DNA of 46,143 nucleotides from an uncultured Clostridia bacterium (GCA_948443805.1 CAOJUB010000014.1:1-46143); one strand, 5' to 3'. Shown: positions 1-10,168, counted from the first letter of the stretch. Notes: generated by a model not told the origin, from the sequence alone. A program made the numbers and translations.

Positions 1-7
1 ATACCCA

Positions 8-62
8 GGAAAAACGAGAACCGTTTTTCCCTAAGAACACAAACGACCACGTTTGTGTTCTT
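8..62 (-). terminator. Terminator region after rplQ
   Basis: Directly after the rplQ stop codon lies a perfect 13-bp stem (33-45 with 50-62, loop of 4). A second 9-bp stem follows (8-16 with 22-30, loop of 5) and includes an A5/T5 pairing. Read on the minus strand the first stem is followed by TTCTTAGG, so its U-tract is short. The pair marks the end of the ribosomal superoperon. Confidence 0.8.
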
Positions 63-63
63 T

Positions 64-402
64 TTATACCAGAGAAATAATCGCCATTTCCGCAGCGTCG
101 CCGCGACGGGGGCCGGTTTTGATAATTCTGGTATAACCGCCATTGCGGTCGGCATACTTCGGAGCGATTTCATCAAAAACCTTTTTGACAACATCCTCCT
201 TGGTAATAAAGCTGAGTGCCTGTCTTTTGGCATGCAGCGTATTTGTTTTTCCGAGAGTTATCATTTTATCAGCAAGACAGCGAACTTCCTTTGCTCTGGT
301 AACGGTGGTTTCAATCTGTCCCTGTTCCAGAAGATAGGTTACCATGCCGCGAAGCATAGCTTTTCTGTGATCGGTCTTTCTGCCCAATTTACGAGTTCCC
401 AT
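64..402 (-). CDS. rplQ: 50S ribosomal protein L17
   Basis: At 112 residues this is a normal bacterial L17, beginning [20 protein letters not shown], the family signature. It is a structural protein of the large subunit near the exit of the peptide tunnel. It is the last gene of the alpha part of the superoperon, 19 bp after rpoA, and a hairpin terminator follows its stop codon at once. Nothing unusual is seen. Confidence 0.98.
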   Translation of the reverse strand: MGTRKLGRKTDHRKAMLRGMVTYLLEQGQIETTVTRAKEVRCLADKMITLGKTNTLHAKRQALSFITKEDVVKKVFDEIAPKYADRNGGYTRIIKTGPRRGDAAEMAIISLV

Positions 403-421
403 TTAAAACAGCCTCCTTCCT

Positions 422-1375
422 CTATTCTTTCTCTTCCATGAAATTCAGCCCGTACGATTCCAGTTTTTCAATAACTTCTTCCAGGGATTTTTTACCCAGA
501 TTACGGACGCGCATCATTTCTTCGGGAGATTTATTAATAAGATCATCAACAGTATTGATTCCCGCACGTTTCAGACAGTTGAAGGAACGAACCGACAGAT
601 CCAACTCTTCAATTGTCATATTCAGGATTTTTTCCTTATTTTCCGAGTCGTCGCCCTTCCAGACTTCGTCGGAAACCTCAACATCACCCGCCAGATCAAC
701 AAAGAGAGAGAGATGCTCGCTCATGATCTTTGCAGAAAGCGAAACCGCCGCCGGCGCGGAAATACTTCCGTTCGTCCAGACTTCAAGCGTCAGCTTATCA
801 TAGTCGGTAATCTGCCCGACACGGGTGTTTTCGATGTTGTAATTTACCTTTACAACAGGAGAATGTGCGGAATCTATGGCAATAAGTCCAATAGGAGAAG
901 ACGCGGGCTTATTTCTGTCCGCAGGGACATAGCCTCTGCCCATACCTATGGTTATTTCCATATAAAAACGGGTTTTTTTGCAAAGTGTAGCAATATGCAT
1001 ATCAGGGTTAAGAATCTCAATATCGGAATCCGCCTTGATATCCGCCGCAGTAACTTCGCCTTCGTCGTTCACTTCGATATAAGCGAACTTTGAAGTTTTC
1101 CCGCCGTGAAGGCGTGTTATCAAGCCCTTCATATTCAGAACGATCTCGGTAACATCTTCTTTCACACCGGGAATCGTAGAAAACTCATGCTGTACGCCAT
1201 CGATTTTCAGCGAAGTAACAGCAGCGCCCTGAAGGGAAGAAAGAAGAATTCTTCTCAGCGAGTTACCAAGGGTTATACCGTAACCTCTTTCAAGGGGTTC
1301 AACTACGAATTTGCCGTATTTGCCGTCATCTGTGACTTTAACAACTTCTATTGTTGGCTTTTCGATTTCTATCAA
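422..1375 (-). CDS. rpoA: DNA-directed RNA polymerase subunit alpha
   Basis: The 317-residue alpha subunit scaffolds the polymerase. The N-terminal dimerisation domain covers about residues 1-230. The C-terminal domain (about 250-310) contains the helix-hairpin segment [14 protein letters not shown], which contacts UP elements and activators. The start codon is TTG at 1375: no in-frame ATG gives the conserved beginning MIEIEKP, and AAAGGGTG lies 8 nt upstream as ribosome binding site. It sits between rpsD and rplQ as in other Firmicutes. Confidence 0.97.
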   Translation of the reverse strand: MIEIEKPTIEVVKVTDDGKYGKFVVEPLERGYGITLGNSLRRILLSSLQGAAVTSLKIDGVQHEFSTIPGVKEDVTEIVLNMKGLITRLHGGKTSKFAYIEVNDEGEVTAADIKADSDIEILNPDMHIATLCKKTRFYMEITIGMGRGYVPADRNKPASSPIGLIAIDSAHSPVVKVNYNIENTRVGQITDYDKLTLEVWTNGSISAPAAVSLSAKIMSEHLSLFVDLAGDVEVSDEVWKGDDSENKEKILNMTIEELDLSVRSFNCLKRAGINTVDDLINKSPEEMMRVRNLGKKSLEEVIEKLESYGLNFMEEKE

Positions 1376-1477
1376 ATATAACGCACCCTTTCTATACGGT
1401 TAAAACCGGTTAATGTAAGCGAAAACATTTGAAAAACAAACATTTTCAGCGGTATTAGTGTGTATAGAATTAAAGCC
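1376..1477 (-). other. rpsD-rpoA spacer with imperfect hairpin
   Basis: This 102-bp spacer is longer than most in the operon. It contains an imperfect stem around 1420-1446 (GAAAATGTTTG and CAAATGTTTTC around a T5 loop, with two central mismatches). No convincing promoter or U-tract was seen. It could lower or adjust rpoA expression relative to rpsD, but that is inference. Confidence 0.4.
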
Positions 1478-2113
1478 TTATTTTGAATACAACTCAACAA
1501 TCAGATGAACTTCCAGCGGCAGATCCACATCTTCAATCGTCGGAAGAGCGGTAACCGTGCCGGTGTAGTTGTTGTTGGCTTTATCTACATCAAGCCACTT
1601 CGGTACGGGCTTAGCGTCGGTACTTTCCAAAATCGCCTTGATTTTGGCAGAATCCTTACTCTTTTCCTTGATAGCAATCTGATCGCCTTCTTTGATCAGA
1701 TAGGAAGGAATATTTACTTTCTTGCCGTTTACGGTAAAATGTCCGTGTGTAACAAGCTGTCTGGCTTCCGCGCGGGAAGAAGCAAAGCCCAGACGGTAAA
1801 CCACATTGTCGAGACGAGTCTCGAGAATCTGCATCAGGTTATCACCCGTTGTGCCTTCTCTTCTTTTCGCAGCCATTTCATAATAATCGGCAAACTGCTT
1901 TTCCAAAACGCCGTAAAATCTCTTTGCCTTCTGTTTTTCACGAAGCTGCATACCGTATTCGGTCAGTTTCTGCCGACGTGCGCCATGCTGTCCGGGCAAA
2001 GGTCTCTCTTTAGTGATGGCACACTTTTCGGAATAGCATTTTTCACCTTTTAAAAATAATTTCTGATGCTCGCGCCTGCACTGTTTGCAAGCCGGCTCTG
2101 TACTTCTTGCCAT
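1478..2113 (-). CDS. rpsD: 30S ribosomal protein S4
   Basis: The 211-residue protein is a primary 16S rRNA-binding protein of the small subunit. Its N-terminus has the zinc-binding form of S4 (CKQC, then CYSEKC). An S4 RNA-binding domain follows at about residues 98-160, including [21 protein letters not shown]. In many Firmicutes rpsD lies elsewhere on the chromosome, whereas here it lies in the alpha operon between rpsK and rpoA, as in many Clostridia. Confidence 0.98.
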   Translation of the reverse strand: MARSTEPACKQCRREHQKLFLKGEKCYSEKCAITKERPLPGQHGARRQKLTEYGMQLREKQKAKRFYGVLEKQFADYYEMAAKRREGTTGDNLMQILETRLDNVVYRLGFASSRAEARQLVTHGHFTVNGKKVNIPSYLIKEGDQIAIKEKSKDSAKIKAILESTDAKPVPKWLDVDKANNNYTGTVTALPTIEDVDLPLEVHLIVELYSK

Positions 2114-2134
2114 ATCGTTATACCTCCACTAAAA

Positions 2135-2533
2135 TTATACGCGACGTCTCTTAGGCGGACGGCAGCCGTTGTGCGGAATCGGCGTTACGTCTTTGATCAT
2201 GCTGACTTCCAGCCCTGCTGTCTGCAAAGCGCGGATTGCAGCTTCTCTTCCAGGCCCAGGGCCTTTCACAAAAACTTCAACAGATTTCATGCCGTGTTCC
2301 ATTGCCGCTTTTGCTGCGGTTTCAGCAGCCATCTGTGCGGCAAACGGCGTAGATTTTTTAGAACCTTTGAAGCCCAGTCCACCGGCCGACGCCCAGGAAA
2401 TTGCATTGCCGTTCACATCGGTAACAGTAACGATCGTATTATTAAAGGAAGAACGGATATGTGCAGAACCTCTGTCGATATTCTTTCTGTCTCTGCGTCT
2501 TTTGATGGGGGCTTTCTTTGCCACTTTAGCCAT
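2135..2533 (-). CDS. rpsK: 30S ribosomal protein S11
   Basis: The 132-residue protein ends in the conserved basic tail [18 protein letters not shown], the mark of bacterial S11, which lines the mRNA path at the platform of the small subunit. The segment [16 protein letters not shown] is also conserved. It lies between rpsM and rpsD with short spacers, in the standard alpha-operon order. Confidence 0.98.
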   Translation of the reverse strand: MAKVAKKAPIKRRRDRKNIDRGSAHIRSSFNNTIVTVTDVNGNAISWASAGGLGFKGSKKSTPFAAQMAAETAAKAAMEHGMKSVEVFVKGPGPGREAAIRALQTAGLEVSMIKDVTPIPHNGCRPPKRRRV

Positions 2534-2549
2534 AACTTATATCCTCCTC

Positions 2550-2918
2550 TTACTTCTTCTTGTTCGCAACTGTCTTGGTCGGACCTTTGCGGGTTCTTGC
2601 GTTCGTCTTGGTTCTCTGTCCTCTGACAGGCAGACCTTTTCTGTGGCGAACTCCTCTGTAACATCCGATTTCAACCAGTCTCTTGATATTCAGCGCGATA
2701 TCTCTGCGAAGATCGCCTTCCACAACCAGATGTTTATCAATATATTCACGAAGTTTAGAGATGTCGTCGTCACTCAAATCCTTCGCTCTGATGTCAGGAT
2801 TTACTCCTGTCGCTGCGAGTATGTCTTTCGATTTATTGATGCCGATACCGTAAATGTATGTCAGAGCAATCTCGACACGTTTGTTGTTCGGCAGATCAAC
2901 ACCGGCTATTCTTGCCAT
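2550..2918 (-). CDS. rpsM: 30S ribosomal protein S13
   Basis: This 122-residue protein starts [20 protein letters not shown] and ends in a basic tail ([14 protein letters not shown]) that reaches toward tRNA in the P site. The motif [18 protein letters not shown] is typical of S13. It follows rpmJ and precedes rpsK, and a good ribosome binding site (GGAGG) lies just upstream. Confidence 0.98.
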   Translation of the reverse strand: MARIAGVDLPNNKRVEIALTYIYGIGINKSKDILAATGVNPDIRAKDLSDDDISKLREYIDKHLVVEGDLRRDIALNIKRLVEIGCYRGVRHRKGLPVRGQRTKTNARTRKGPTKTVANKKK

Positions 2919-2938
2919 ATCCTAGATACACCTCCAAT

Positions 2939-3052
2939 TTATCCTTGTTTCTGTTTATGTTTCGGTTCTTTGCAGATAACCATTACTTTGCCTTTGCGTT
3001 TAATGACTTTACATTTGTCACACATGGGTTTTACAGAAGGGCGTACCTTCAT
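2939..3052 (-). CDS. rpmJ: 50S ribosomal protein L36 (zinc form)
   Basis: This 37-residue gene is easy to miss. Translation gives [20 protein letters not shown] followed by [17 protein letters not shown]. The C-x2-C (residues 11 and 14), Cys27 and His32 form the zinc ribbon of the C+ type of L36. It lies between infA and rpsM, its normal place, and AGGAGG stands 8 nt before the ATG. Confidence 0.97.
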   Translation of the reverse strand: MKVRPSVKPMCDKCKVIKRKGKVMVICKEPKHKQKQG

Positions 3053-3105
3053 AATAAATACCTCCTTTTGATTACAGGGCTTTCAAAAAGCCGCTTTGAA
3101 AAGTT

Positions 3106-3339
3106 TTATACATCGGCTTTTTTGCCGCGCCATGTTATTCTGCCCTTGGTGAGATCGTTCGGAGACATCTCTACCGTTACTTTATCGCCGAGAAGAATAC
3201 GGATATTATTGAATCGCAGTTTGCCTGAAATATACGCTGTGATTCTGTGTCCGTTCATCAGCTCGACAATGAATCTTGTGTTCGGCAAAATTTCCATAAC
3301 CGTTCCTTCGAACTCCATTACATTGTCCTTATTTGCCAA
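3106..3339 (-). CDS. infA: Translation initiation factor IF-1
   Basis: IF-1 is a single OB-fold protein that blocks the A site during initiation. The 77-residue product matches the family through [20 protein letters not shown] and ends RGRITWR-like plus five extra residues. The start chosen is TTG at 3339: it gives the usual number of residues before EGTV and has GGAGG 9 nt upstream, while the first ATG (3318) would cut off seven conserved-length residues. Its first codons overlap the end of the KOW gene by 11 bp, which suggests translational coupling. Confidence 0.95.
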   Translation of the reverse strand: MANKDNVMEFEGTVMEILPNTRFIVELMNGHRITAYISGKLRFNNIRILLGDKVTVEMSPNDLTKGRITWRGKKADV

Positions 3340-3625
3340 GCTTCATTCCCTCCTCACTCAAGAACATGTTCAATGCTTTGCGCAATTCCGCATTTTCAAC
3401 CTTTACGCCGCCGGCCAGCTTTTCTGCAATTTTCTCGCTGCCGCACTGCGCGCAAAGCCTGCAATGCTTTATTTTTTTCTTTTTTGGTTTTTCTATCGGT
3501 CTGAACTTGCCGTCTGCCAAAAGCAGATAATTGTCGCCGTCCGTCCCGATAACAAAGAAAAACTTTCCCTTGTCGTGTCCGGCGGACGAAAGAACAATAC
3601 CCCCCCTGTCGACAGTATCATTCAT
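3329..3625 (-). CDS. KOW domain RNA-binding protein
   Basis: The 98-residue protein begins with a KOW-like segment (residues about 5-45: [20 protein letters not shown]), followed by a Lys-rich stretch and a short Cys pair (CRLCAQC). Clostridia often carry such an L14e-like KOW protein between map and infA, where it is thought to bind RNA or the ribosome. Its exact role is not known. It overlaps infA by 11 bp and follows map by 38 bp. Confidence 0.85.
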   Translation of the reverse strand: MNDTVDRGGIVLSSAGHDKGKFFFVIGTDGDNYLLLADGKFRPIEKPKKKKIKHCRLCAQCGSEKIAEKLAGGVKVENAELRKALNMFLSEEGMKLGK

Positions 3626-3663
3626 AAATTAAATAACCTCCTAAGATACCCGGCACTCCGGGT

Positions 3664-4410
3664 TCACAGAGATGTGAGTATTAACGGTTCCTTATCGGTG
3701 ATGGCAATTGTATGTTCATAATGAGCAGACAATTTTCCGTCACTGGTCACAATTGTCCAGCCATCCTGCAATTCTTCGACCTCGGGAACCCCCTGGTTTA
3801 TCATCGGTTCAACGGCGATCGTCATCCCCTCTGAAAGCCTGAGGCCTTTCCCTTTCCGGCCGTAATTCGGAACGCTGGGATCCTCATGCAACTGTGTTCC
3901 TACCCCATGTCCGACGAAATCGTAGACTACCGAAAAACCGTTTTTCAGAGCGTAACGCTCTACGGCGTATCCGATGTCTCCGAGCCGGTTTCCCGCTGCC
4001 GCCGCGGCAATGCCCTCATAAAAGCACTGTTTGGTAACTTCTACAAGTTTTCTGGCCTCGTCGCTGACGTTTCCGCAACAGAAAGTAGCGGCTGTGTCGG
4101 AATAGTAACCGTTCAGAAGAACACCGAAATCAATACTCACGATATCTCCGTCATTCAGCCTGCGCCCCGACGGAATCCCATGAATCACCTCGTTGTTTAC
4201 CGAAATACACGCCGAAGCCGGGAATCCGCCGTAGTTAAGAAACGCAGGTACAGCGTTTTTTTTCTTCACATAATCATGCATGATACGATCAATTTCTTTT
4301 GTCGTCGCCCCGGGTTTTACCGCTTCGCCTCCAAGCCGGAGGGCTTCTGCGGCAATTGCGCCGGACTTCCGCATTAAATCGATTTCTCTTGCAGATTTTA
4401 TGGTAACCAT
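3664..4410 (-). CDS. map: Methionine aminopeptidase type I
   Basis: The 248-residue enzyme removes the initiator methionine from new proteins. The five metal ligands can be seen: Asp in IDFGV, Asp in YYSDTAATF, His in GHGVGTQLHEDP, Glu in IAVEPM and Glu in HYEHTIAI. It has no N-terminal extension, so it is the short type Ia form. It lies one base after adk, as in Bacillus, which ties expression to protein synthesis. Confidence 0.97.
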   Translation of the reverse strand: MVTIKSAREIDLMRKSGAIAAEALRLGGEAVKPGATTKEIDRIMHDYVKKKNAVPAFLNYGGFPASACISVNNEVIHGIPSGRRLNDGDIVSIDFGVLLNGYYSDTAATFCCGNVSDEARKLVEVTKQCFYEGIAAAAAGNRLGDIGYAVERYALKNGFSVVYDFVGHGVGTQLHEDPSVPNYGRKGKGLRLSEGMTIAVEPMINQGVPEVEELQDGWTIVTSDGKLSAHYEHTIAITDKEPLILTSL

Positions 4411-4411
4411 C

Positions 4412-5065
4412 TTATAACGCCTCTTTAAGAACTTTGTTCATATTTGCCGTTGTCTCTGCGAGCTGTTCGCATCCCTGAATTCTGCGGAGTTTTCCCTGTT
4501 TTTCATAATACTCCTTCAAAGAAGCGGTTTTTTCATGATAAACCCGCAGCCGTTCTTCCACGACCTCCGGCGTATCGTCATCCCGAACCGCAAGCGGCGC
4601 ATTGCACTTATCGCACAAATTCCCATTGCGGGAAGGATTGTATTCGGTGTGGAAAGTCGAACCGCAATTTCTGCAGATCCGTCTCCCCGACATCCTGCGG
4701 ACAATATCGCCGTCGGAAACCTCAATGGAAATAACCAGGTCGATTTTCGAATCCAGTTCGGAAAGCATACCGTCAAGCGCCTCAGCTTGGGGAATCGTCC
4801 GGGGAAAACCGTCCAGAATATATCCGTCTTTGCAGTCCGGCTGCCGTAAACGGTTTTTAACGATCTCCACAACATCTTCGTCGGGAACCAACATCCCGCT
4901 TTCGATGATGCCCTTCACTTTCTTCCCAAGAGCCGACTCTTTGGCGATCTCCTCCCGGAGAATAACGCCGGTTGAAATCTGAGGGATACCATAATTTTGC
5001 GAAATCAGATCCGCCTGCGTGCCTTTGCCCGCGCCCGGCGCCCCCAGAAGAATCAGTCTGAGCAT
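4412..5065 (-). CDS. adk: Adenylate kinase (zinc-containing)
   Basis: The enzyme interconverts ATP plus AMP with two ADP. The frame stays open upstream to an ATG at 5164, but the family starts MLRLILLGAPGAGKGT, so ATG 5065 is chosen. This gives 217 residues, the usual length, and GGAG lies upstream. The P-loop is at residues 8-16 and the LID contains the four zinc cysteines (CRNC and CDKC) of Gram-positive enzymes. It lies between secY and map. Confidence 0.95.
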   Translation of the reverse strand: MLRLILLGAPGAGKGTQADLISQNYGIPQISTGVILREEIAKESALGKKVKGIIESGMLVPDEDVVEIVKNRLRQPDCKDGYILDGFPRTIPQAEALDGMLSELDSKIDLVISIEVSDGDIVRRMSGRRICRNCGSTFHTEYNPSRNGNLCDKCNAPLAVRDDDTPEVVEERLRVYHEKTASLKEYYEKQGKLRRIQGCEQLAETTANMNKVLKEAL

Positions 5066-5181
5066 ATCTGACCCACTTTCTCCGGCAGCAAAACAGAAAT
5101 TTCCTCGGCGAAAAGCATCCGCGCTGCCGGGGAAAGGAGCTTTCCGCCTGCCGATTTCAGCCAAACGGCAGAAATTCGGTT

Positions 5182-6489
5182 TTATTCAAGGAAACCTTTA
5201 TAATTCCGCATAATCATCTGAGATTCCAGCTGCTTTACCGTCTCCAGTGCAACGCTTACCAGAATCATGACCGACGTTCCGCCGAGAGCAAGATTCGAGC
5301 TTCCCGGGAAAATCACGCCGAAGATATACGGCAAAACGGCAATGACGCCAAGGAAGAGCGCACCGGAAAGAGTAACCCGATTTACGGTCTTGTGAATAAA
5401 GTCGCTGGTCGGTTTTCCGGGCCGGATACCGGGGATCGTACCGCCGTTGCTCTTGATGTTATTCGCGATTTCAACCGTATTGTACTGAATAGACAGATAA
5501 AAATAGTTGAAAGCAATAATCAGAAGGAAGGTAACGATCATATACAGCGGGGTGGTTTGCGAGAAATAATTCTTCACGCCCGAAGCAAAACCGGAATTCG
5601 GGAAAAACGCAGCGATTGTTGCGGGAAGGTTTACAATAGCGAAGGTAAAGATGATCGGCATAACGCCGGCCATACAAACCTTGATAGGCAGATGCGTGTT
5701 CTGTCCGCCGTAAACTCTTCTGCCGACCTGTCTTTTCGCATACTGGATCGGAACCCGTCTTTCCGCTGTATCCATAAACACAATAGCGACAACCATGGCT
5801 ACCGCAAGAACCAGAACGATCGGAACCATATACCAGCGTCCGCTTACGATTTCAACGCCCAGATACATCACAAAGTCGATGCCTCTCGAAACGATGGAAG
5901 CAAACAGGATGATGGAAATACCGTTGCCGATTCCGTTCTCATTAACGCTTTCGCCCAGCCACATAACAAGGCAAGATCCGGCAACAAGAACCGCGACGAC
6001 AGTAAACGCAACAAGAAAATCATACCCGCCGTTGTCATACGTCTTGAGCGCATTGGCGTTTTTCAGGATCATGTAAAAACCCAAGCCCTGAAGAATACCG
6101 ATCGCAACGGTAACCCAACGGGTAATCTGAGAAATCTTTTTTCTTCCTTCTTCGCCGCCGTCACGCTGGAGCCGTTCCAGTGCCGGGATGGCGATTGTCA
6201 GAAGCTGAATGATAATACTTGCATTAATATAAGGCTGGATCGTCAAAGCAAAAACAGTTCCGCTTGACAAGGCGCTGCCTGAAAGCATGTTCAGATATCC
6301 CAAAAGTGTTTCTCCGACATTGGAACCCGTCGAACCGTTGAAAAACGCAGCCAGTGTGTCTGCATTAATAAACGGAACGGGGATGTTGGAGCCGATTCGG
6401 AACACAAGGATAATAAACAGCGTGTAGAGAATCTTCTTCCGGAGATCCTGTGCTTTCCAGGCGTTTTTCAGTGTTTCAAGTATTCCCAT
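5182..6489 (-). CDS. secY: Preprotein translocase subunit SecY
   Basis: The 435-residue protein is the channel of the Sec translocon, with ten predicted membrane segments. Typical pieces include FRIGSNIPVPFIN in segment 1, the plug region near GSALSSGTVFALTIQPYIN, and the cytoplasmic loop YAKRQVGRRVYGGQNTHLP. It follows rplO by 3 bp and precedes adk in the spc operon, the normal arrangement. Confidence 0.98.
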   Translation of the reverse strand: MGILETLKNAWKAQDLRKKILYTLFIILVFRIGSNIPVPFINADTLAAFFNGSTGSNVGETLLGYLNMLSGSALSSGTVFALTIQPYINASIIIQLLTIAIPALERLQRDGGEEGRKKISQITRWVTVAIGILQGLGFYMILKNANALKTYDNGGYDFLVAFTVVAVLVAGSCLVMWLGESVNENGIGNGISIILFASIVSRGIDFVMYLGVEIVSGRWYMVPIVLVLAVAMVVAIVFMDTAERRVPIQYAKRQVGRRVYGGQNTHLPIKVCMAGVMPIIFTFAIVNLPATIAAFFPNSGFASGVKNYFSQTTPLYMIVTFLLIIAFNYFYLSIQYNTVEIANNIKSNGGTIPGIRPGKPTSDFIHKTVNRVTLSGALFLGVIAVLPYIFGVIFPGSSNLALGGTSVMILVSVALETVKQLESQMIMRNYKGFLE

Positions 6490-6492
6490 ACT

Positions 6493-6936
6493 TTACTTCA
6501 CCTCTGCTTTCCCGCCTGCCGCCTCTATTTTCTCCTGGGCGGATTTAGAGAATTTATCAGCCTTCACGGTTAATTTTACCTCAATCTCGCCAAAACCTAA
6601 AATCTTAACCGCTTTGTTGGGGTCGTTAATCAGACCTTTTTCAAAGAGTTCCTGGGCAGTAATTACACTGTCCGCCGCGAAAGAAGAAAGATCGCAAACA
6701 TTGACAATCTGATACACTTTTGCAAAAGCGGAATTGTCAAAACCACGTTTGGGCATTCTTCTCTGCAAAGGCATCTGTCCGCCTTCAAAACCGGGACGTA
6801 CGCCGCCGCCGGATCTGGCGTTCTGGCCTTTATGGCCCTTGCCTGCGGTTTTTCCGTTGCCGGAACCCGCGCCTCTTCCTTTTCTTTTCGGTTCTTTGAC
6901 CGAGCCGAAAGCAGGAGAAAGATCGGTTAATTGCAT
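6493..6936 (-). CDS. rplO: 50S ribosomal protein L15
   Basis: The 147-residue protein has the glycine- and lysine-rich N-terminal extension that winds into 23S rRNA ([19 protein letters not shown]) and a globular C-terminal half with the conserved [15 protein letters not shown]. It lies between rpmD and secY. Nothing unusual is seen. Confidence 0.98.
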   Translation of the reverse strand: MQLTDLSPAFGSVKEPKRKGRGAGSGNGKTAGKGHKGQNARSGGGVRPGFEGGQMPLQRRMPKRGFDNSAFAKVYQIVNVCDLSSFAADSVITAQELFEKGLINDPNKAVKILGFGEIEVKLTVKADKFSKSAQEKIEAAGGKAEVK

Positions 6937-6948
6937 TGCAGATACCTC

Positions 6949-7143
6949 CTATTCTTTTACTTCAAGCATATAGCTTATTTTTTTGATTTTTCCGATGGTA
7001 GCATCATTCTTGGGTTGAACGACTGTCTGCCCGATCTTGCGAAGTCCCAAAGATTTTGCCGTAAGCTGATGGCTTTCGAGTCTTCCGATAAGGCTTTTCT
7101 TCAGTGTGATTTCAAGAGTACTACCTGTCTTATTGTCTGCCAT
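6949..7143 (-). CDS. rpmD: 50S ribosomal protein L30
   Basis: This 64-residue protein contains LKKSLIGRLESHQLTAKSLG, the conserved core of bacterial L30, followed by the L30 signature LRKIGQTVVQPKNDATIGKI. It lies between rpsE and rplO with a short 12-bp spacer to rplO. Confidence 0.97.
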   Translation of the reverse strand: MADNKTGSTLEITLKKSLIGRLESHQLTAKSLGLRKIGQTVVQPKNDATIGKIKKISYMLEVKE

Positions 7144-7156
7144 GTAGAACCCCTCC

Positions 7157-7660
7157 TTAGCCTAAAATTTCTTCAACAGTCTTGCCTCTGATTTCAGCAA
7201 CCTGTTTTGCGTCTCTCAGGCCCTGAAGGCCGGCAATTGTTGCCTTGACCAGATTCTTCGGATTCCGGGAACGGAGCGCTTTGGTACGGATATCTTTTAC
7301 GCCCGCCATTTCCAAAACGTCTCTGACGGCGCCGCCGGCAATAACACCGGTACCTTCCGCAGCGGGTTTCAGGATAACCAGGCTCGCGCCGTATTCCGAA
7401 ACGGTCTCGTGAGGAATGGTCGTGCCTTTCAGCGTAACTCTCACAAGATTTTTCTTCGCGTCTTCAATCCCTTTATTGATCGCGTCGGGAACTTCGGTGG
7501 ATTTACCGATACCGACGCCGACGATTCCTTCGCCGTTTCCAACAACCATCAACGCGGAAAATTTCATCTTTCTTCCGCCTTTAACCGTCTTGGAAACCCG
7601 GTCGAGAGAAACCATTTTTTCGCTCAGAGATAAAGTGGATGCGTCAATTTTATCATACAT
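7157..7660 (-). CDS. rpsE: 30S ribosomal protein S5
   Basis: The 167-residue protein has an N-terminal double-stranded-RNA-binding-like domain (about residues 15-75, [20 protein letters not shown]) and a C-terminal S5 domain with the [20 protein letters not shown] loop. It takes part in decoding fidelity and mRNA unwinding. It lies between rplR and rpmD. Confidence 0.98.
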   Translation of the reverse strand: MYDKIDASTLSLSEKMVSLDRVSKTVKGGRKMKFSALMVVGNGEGIVGVGIGKSTEVPDAINKGIEDAKKNLVRVTLKGTTIPHETVSEYGASLVILKPAAEGTGVIAGGAVRDVLEMAGVKDIRTKALRSRNPKNLVKATIAGLQGLRDAKQVAEIRGKTVEEILG

Positions 7661-7684
7661 AGTATAAAATCCTCCTTTTAAGAC

Positions 7685-8047
7685 TTAGAAATTAAGTCCG
7701 CCCTCTCTTGCACCTTCGGCGAGAGCCTGAACTCTTCCGTGGTACACATATCCGCCTCTGTCGAAAACAACGTCCTTGATTCCCTTTTCAAGCGCGAGTT
7801 TTGCGATATCCTGGCCGACCTTTCTTGCCGCTTCCATATTTCCGCCGTACTGGCCTTCATACTGTTTGCTTTCAGAAGAAAGGGCTACGAGAGTTACGCC
7901 CGCTTTATCGTCGATAATTTGAGCATAAATATTTTTCAATGATCTGTAAACATTCAGGCGGGGGCATTCAGCCGTGCCCGAGATTTTTCCGCGGATGCGC
8001 AGATGGCGCTTTTTGCGGACAATATTGGAATCTTTTCTGCTTACCAT
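7685..8047 (-). CDS. rplR: 50S ribosomal protein L18
   Basis: At 120 residues it binds 5S rRNA together with L5. Family landmarks are [20 protein letters not shown] and the end [20 protein letters not shown]. It lies between rplF and rpsE in the standard spc order. Confidence 0.98.
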   Translation of the reverse strand: MVSRKDSNIVRKKRHLRIRGKISGTAECPRLNVYRSLKNIYAQIIDDKAGVTLVALSSESKQYEGQYGGNMEAARKVGQDIAKLALEKGIKDVVFDRGGYVYHGRVQALAEGAREGGLNF

Positions 8048-8069
8048 AATAGTGTTACCCTCCTACGGT

Positions 8070-8612
8070 TTATTTCTTACCGGCTTTTCCTTCCTTCATT
8101 CTGACATACTCGCCGGCATATCGGATTCCCTTGCCATGATACGGTTCGGGCGGTCTCTTTTCACGGATCTGAGCCGCGAACTGTCCGACCTTCTGTTTGT
8201 CAGAACCAGAGACAACAAGCGTTGTCGGGCCGGTAACCTCAATAGTGATACCGGGGATTTCCTCAACTTCTACAGGATGAGAATATCCGATGTTGAAAAC
8301 AGCCTTATTTCCCTGTTTCTGAACTCTGTAACCGATACCCTGAATTTCAAGAGCCTTGGAATAACCCTGGGTAACGCCTTCGATCATATTTGCGATCAGT
8401 GTCCTTGTCAAGCCGTGCAGGGACTTGTGTTTTTTGTCCTCTGACGGACGATTTACGTGAATAACGTTTCCTTCAACTGCAATCTGCATATCGGGATGAA
8501 AAGCCTGAACAAGCTCGCCTTTCGGCCCCTTTACGGTCAAGCAGTTTCCGGACGCCAGCGAAACATCGACGCCGGCGGGTATATTAATAGGTTTTCTACC
8601 AATTCTTGACAT
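8070..8612 (-). CDS. rplF: 50S ribosomal protein L6
   Basis: The 180-residue protein starts [15 protein letters not shown] and ends near [20 protein letters not shown], both L6 signatures. It has the two related domains of the family and lies near the factor-binding site of the large subunit. It follows rpsH and precedes rplR. Confidence 0.98.
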   Translation of the reverse strand: MSRIGRKPINIPAGVDVSLASGNCLTVKGPKGELVQAFHPDMQIAVEGNVIHVNRPSEDKKHKSLHGLTRTLIANMIEGVTQGYSKALEIQGIGYRVQKQGNKAVFNIGYSHPVEVEEIPGITIEVTGPTTLVVSGSDKQKVGQFAAQIREKRPPEPYHGKGIRYAGEYVRMKEGKAGKK

Positions 8613-8642
8613 GATGATTTCCCTCCAAAATGTTCTGCGCCA

Positions 8643-9041
8643 TTACCAGACGAAAGCAAGGACTTCGCCGCCGACGTTAGCTTTTCTTGCGGCGCGGTCG
8701 GTCATGATGCCCTTCGAGGTGGAAACGATGGCTACACCCAGGCCTCTCATGACCTTCGGCATATCCTCGCAGCTTACATATACTCGGATTCCGGGTTTAG
8801 AAATACGTTTCAGTCCCTGAATAACTCTTGCTTTTCCGGGGCCGTATTTCAAAGCGACCTTAATAACGCCCTGTTTCCCGTCATCAACGACATTGTATGA
8901 CTTAATATATCCCTCGTCGACTAAAATCTGGGCAATTTCCCTTTTCATATTCGAAGCGGGGATTTCGACGCTTTCATGCTTTGCCGCATTCGCGTTGCGG
9001 ATACGGGTCAGCATATCGGCGATAGGATCTGTGATATGCAT
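8643..9041 (-). CDS. rpsH: 30S ribosomal protein S8
   Basis: The 132-residue primary rRNA-binding protein begins [20 protein letters not shown] and carries the C-terminal motif [20 protein letters not shown]. In many bacteria S8 is the translational repressor of the spc operon. I did not identify its mRNA target here. Confidence 0.98.
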   Translation of the reverse strand: MHITDPIADMLTRIRNANAAKHESVEIPASNMKREIAQILVDEGYIKSYNVVDDGKQGVIKVALKYGPGKARVIQGLKRISKPGIRVYVSCEDMPKVMRGLGVAIVSTSKGIMTDRAARKANVGGEVLAFVW

Positions 9042-9083
9042 ATTATGCGAAACCTCCTAATGATTTTTTATGTTTCTCTGATT

Positions 9084-9269
9084 TTACCAGCTTGCTTTCT
9101 TTACGCCGGGGATTTCCCCTTTGTATGCAAGTTCTCTAAAGCAGATACGGCAAATACCGAACTTTCTGAGATAGGCATGAGGTCTTCCGCAGATTTTGCA
9201 TCTGTTATATGCCCTGGTTGAGAATTTTGCAGGTTTTTGCTGCTTTAAAATCATAGCTTTCTTTGCCAT
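9084..9269 (-). CDS. rpsN: 30S ribosomal protein S14 type Z
   Basis: This 61-residue form is the short, zinc-binding S14, with CKIC (residues 24-27) and CRIC (40-43) around the motif [12 protein letters not shown]. It lies between rplE and rpsH with GGAGG upstream. The zinc-free long form is not present in this window. Confidence 0.97.
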   Translation of the reverse strand: MAKKAMILKQQKPAKFSTRAYNRCKICGRPHAYLRKFGICRICFRELAYKGEIPGVKKASW

Positions 9270-9282
9270 GTCGCTTCCTCCT

Positions 9283-9822
9283 TTACTTGCTGAACGGTGC
9301 GCCCATCAGCGTCAGAAGCTCTTTTGCCTCTTCATCGGCCTTGGCGGTCGTAATAAACATAATATCCATGCCGCGGATCTTGTCGATCTGGTCGTACTCG
9401 ATCTCGGGGAAAATCAACTGCTCTTTAATGCCGAAGGAATAATTTCCTCTGCCGTCAAAAGAGTTGGGGTTAATCCCGCGGAAGTCGCGGACACGGGGAA
9501 GCGCCACGTTGAAAAGTCTGTCCATAAACTCGTACATTCTTTCGCCGCGAAGGGTTACTTTTACGCCGATGGGCATTCCTTTCCGAAGCTTAAAGTTCGC
9601 AACCGATTTGCGCGCCTTGCACACGGTCGCTTTCTGGCCGGTAATGCGTGTCAAATCATTCACAACAGCGTCGATCACTTTGGAATTGTCCTTGGCATCG
9701 CCGCAGGCAACATTGATGACGATCTTGTCGAATTTCGGAATCTGCATAGGACTGTTGTAATTGAATTTTTTCATCATTGCAGGAGCAACTTCGGTTACAT
9801 ACAAATCTTTCAGTGTTGACAT
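9283..9822 (-). CDS. rplE: 50S ribosomal protein L5
   Basis: The 179-residue protein binds 5S rRNA and contacts S13 across the subunit bridge. Landmarks are [20 protein letters not shown] near the N-terminus and [20 protein letters not shown] in the middle. It follows rplX and precedes rpsN. Confidence 0.98.
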   Translation of the reverse strand: MSTLKDLYVTEVAPAMMKKFNYNSPMQIPKFDKIVINVACGDAKDNSKVIDAVVNDLTRITGQKATVCKARKSVANFKLRKGMPIGVKVTLRGERMYEFMDRLFNVALPRVRDFRGINPNSFDGRGNYSFGIKEQLIFPEIEYDQIDKIRGMDIMFITTAKADEEAKELLTLMGAPFSK

Positions 9823-9837
9823 CTCTTTACTCCTCCA

Positions 9838-10155
9838 TTAAAAATTCTCGTTACAGTGCTTGCAATATCTGGTTTTTGTTCCGTCTGCAAGAACTCTGCG
9901 GCCTACGCGGGTTGTCTTGCTGCATTTGGGGCAGACAAGCATAACCTTACATGCGCGGACAGGACCGGGAGCCTTGACGATTCCGCCCGCCTGCTGCGCG
10001 TTTCTGGGCTTTACATGCTTGGAAACAAGATGCACGCCCTCGATGATTACCTGCTGGTCAGCGGGAGAAGCTTCCATAACCTTGCCTCTGCTGCCCTTGC
10101 TGACACCGGAGATCACCTCGACCAAATCGCCTTTTTTAATATGCAACTTACTCAT
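9838..10155 (-). CDS. rplX: 50S ribosomal protein L24
   Basis: L24 starts large-subunit assembly. The chosen start is ATG 10155, which has GGAGG 8 nt upstream and gives MSKLHIKKGDLVEVISGVSK with its KOW motif. An upstream in-frame ATG at 10188 would overlap the end of rplN and is less likely. The 105-residue protein has Cys pairs (CPKC and CKHC) in its C-terminal half, which suggests a zinc ribbon. Confidence 0.96.
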   Translation of the reverse strand: MSKLHIKKGDLVEVISGVSKGSRGKVMEASPADQQVIIEGVHLVSKHVKPRNAQQAGGIVKAPGPVRACKVMLVCPKCSKTTRVGRRVLADGTKTRYCKHCNENF

Positions 10156-10168
10156 CAGTTCAACCTCC

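Noticed and set aside
4412-5164. Adenylate kinase starting at ATG 5164 with a 33-residue extension
   Set aside because: The family starts at MLRLILLG (ATG 5065). The extension has no conserved features.
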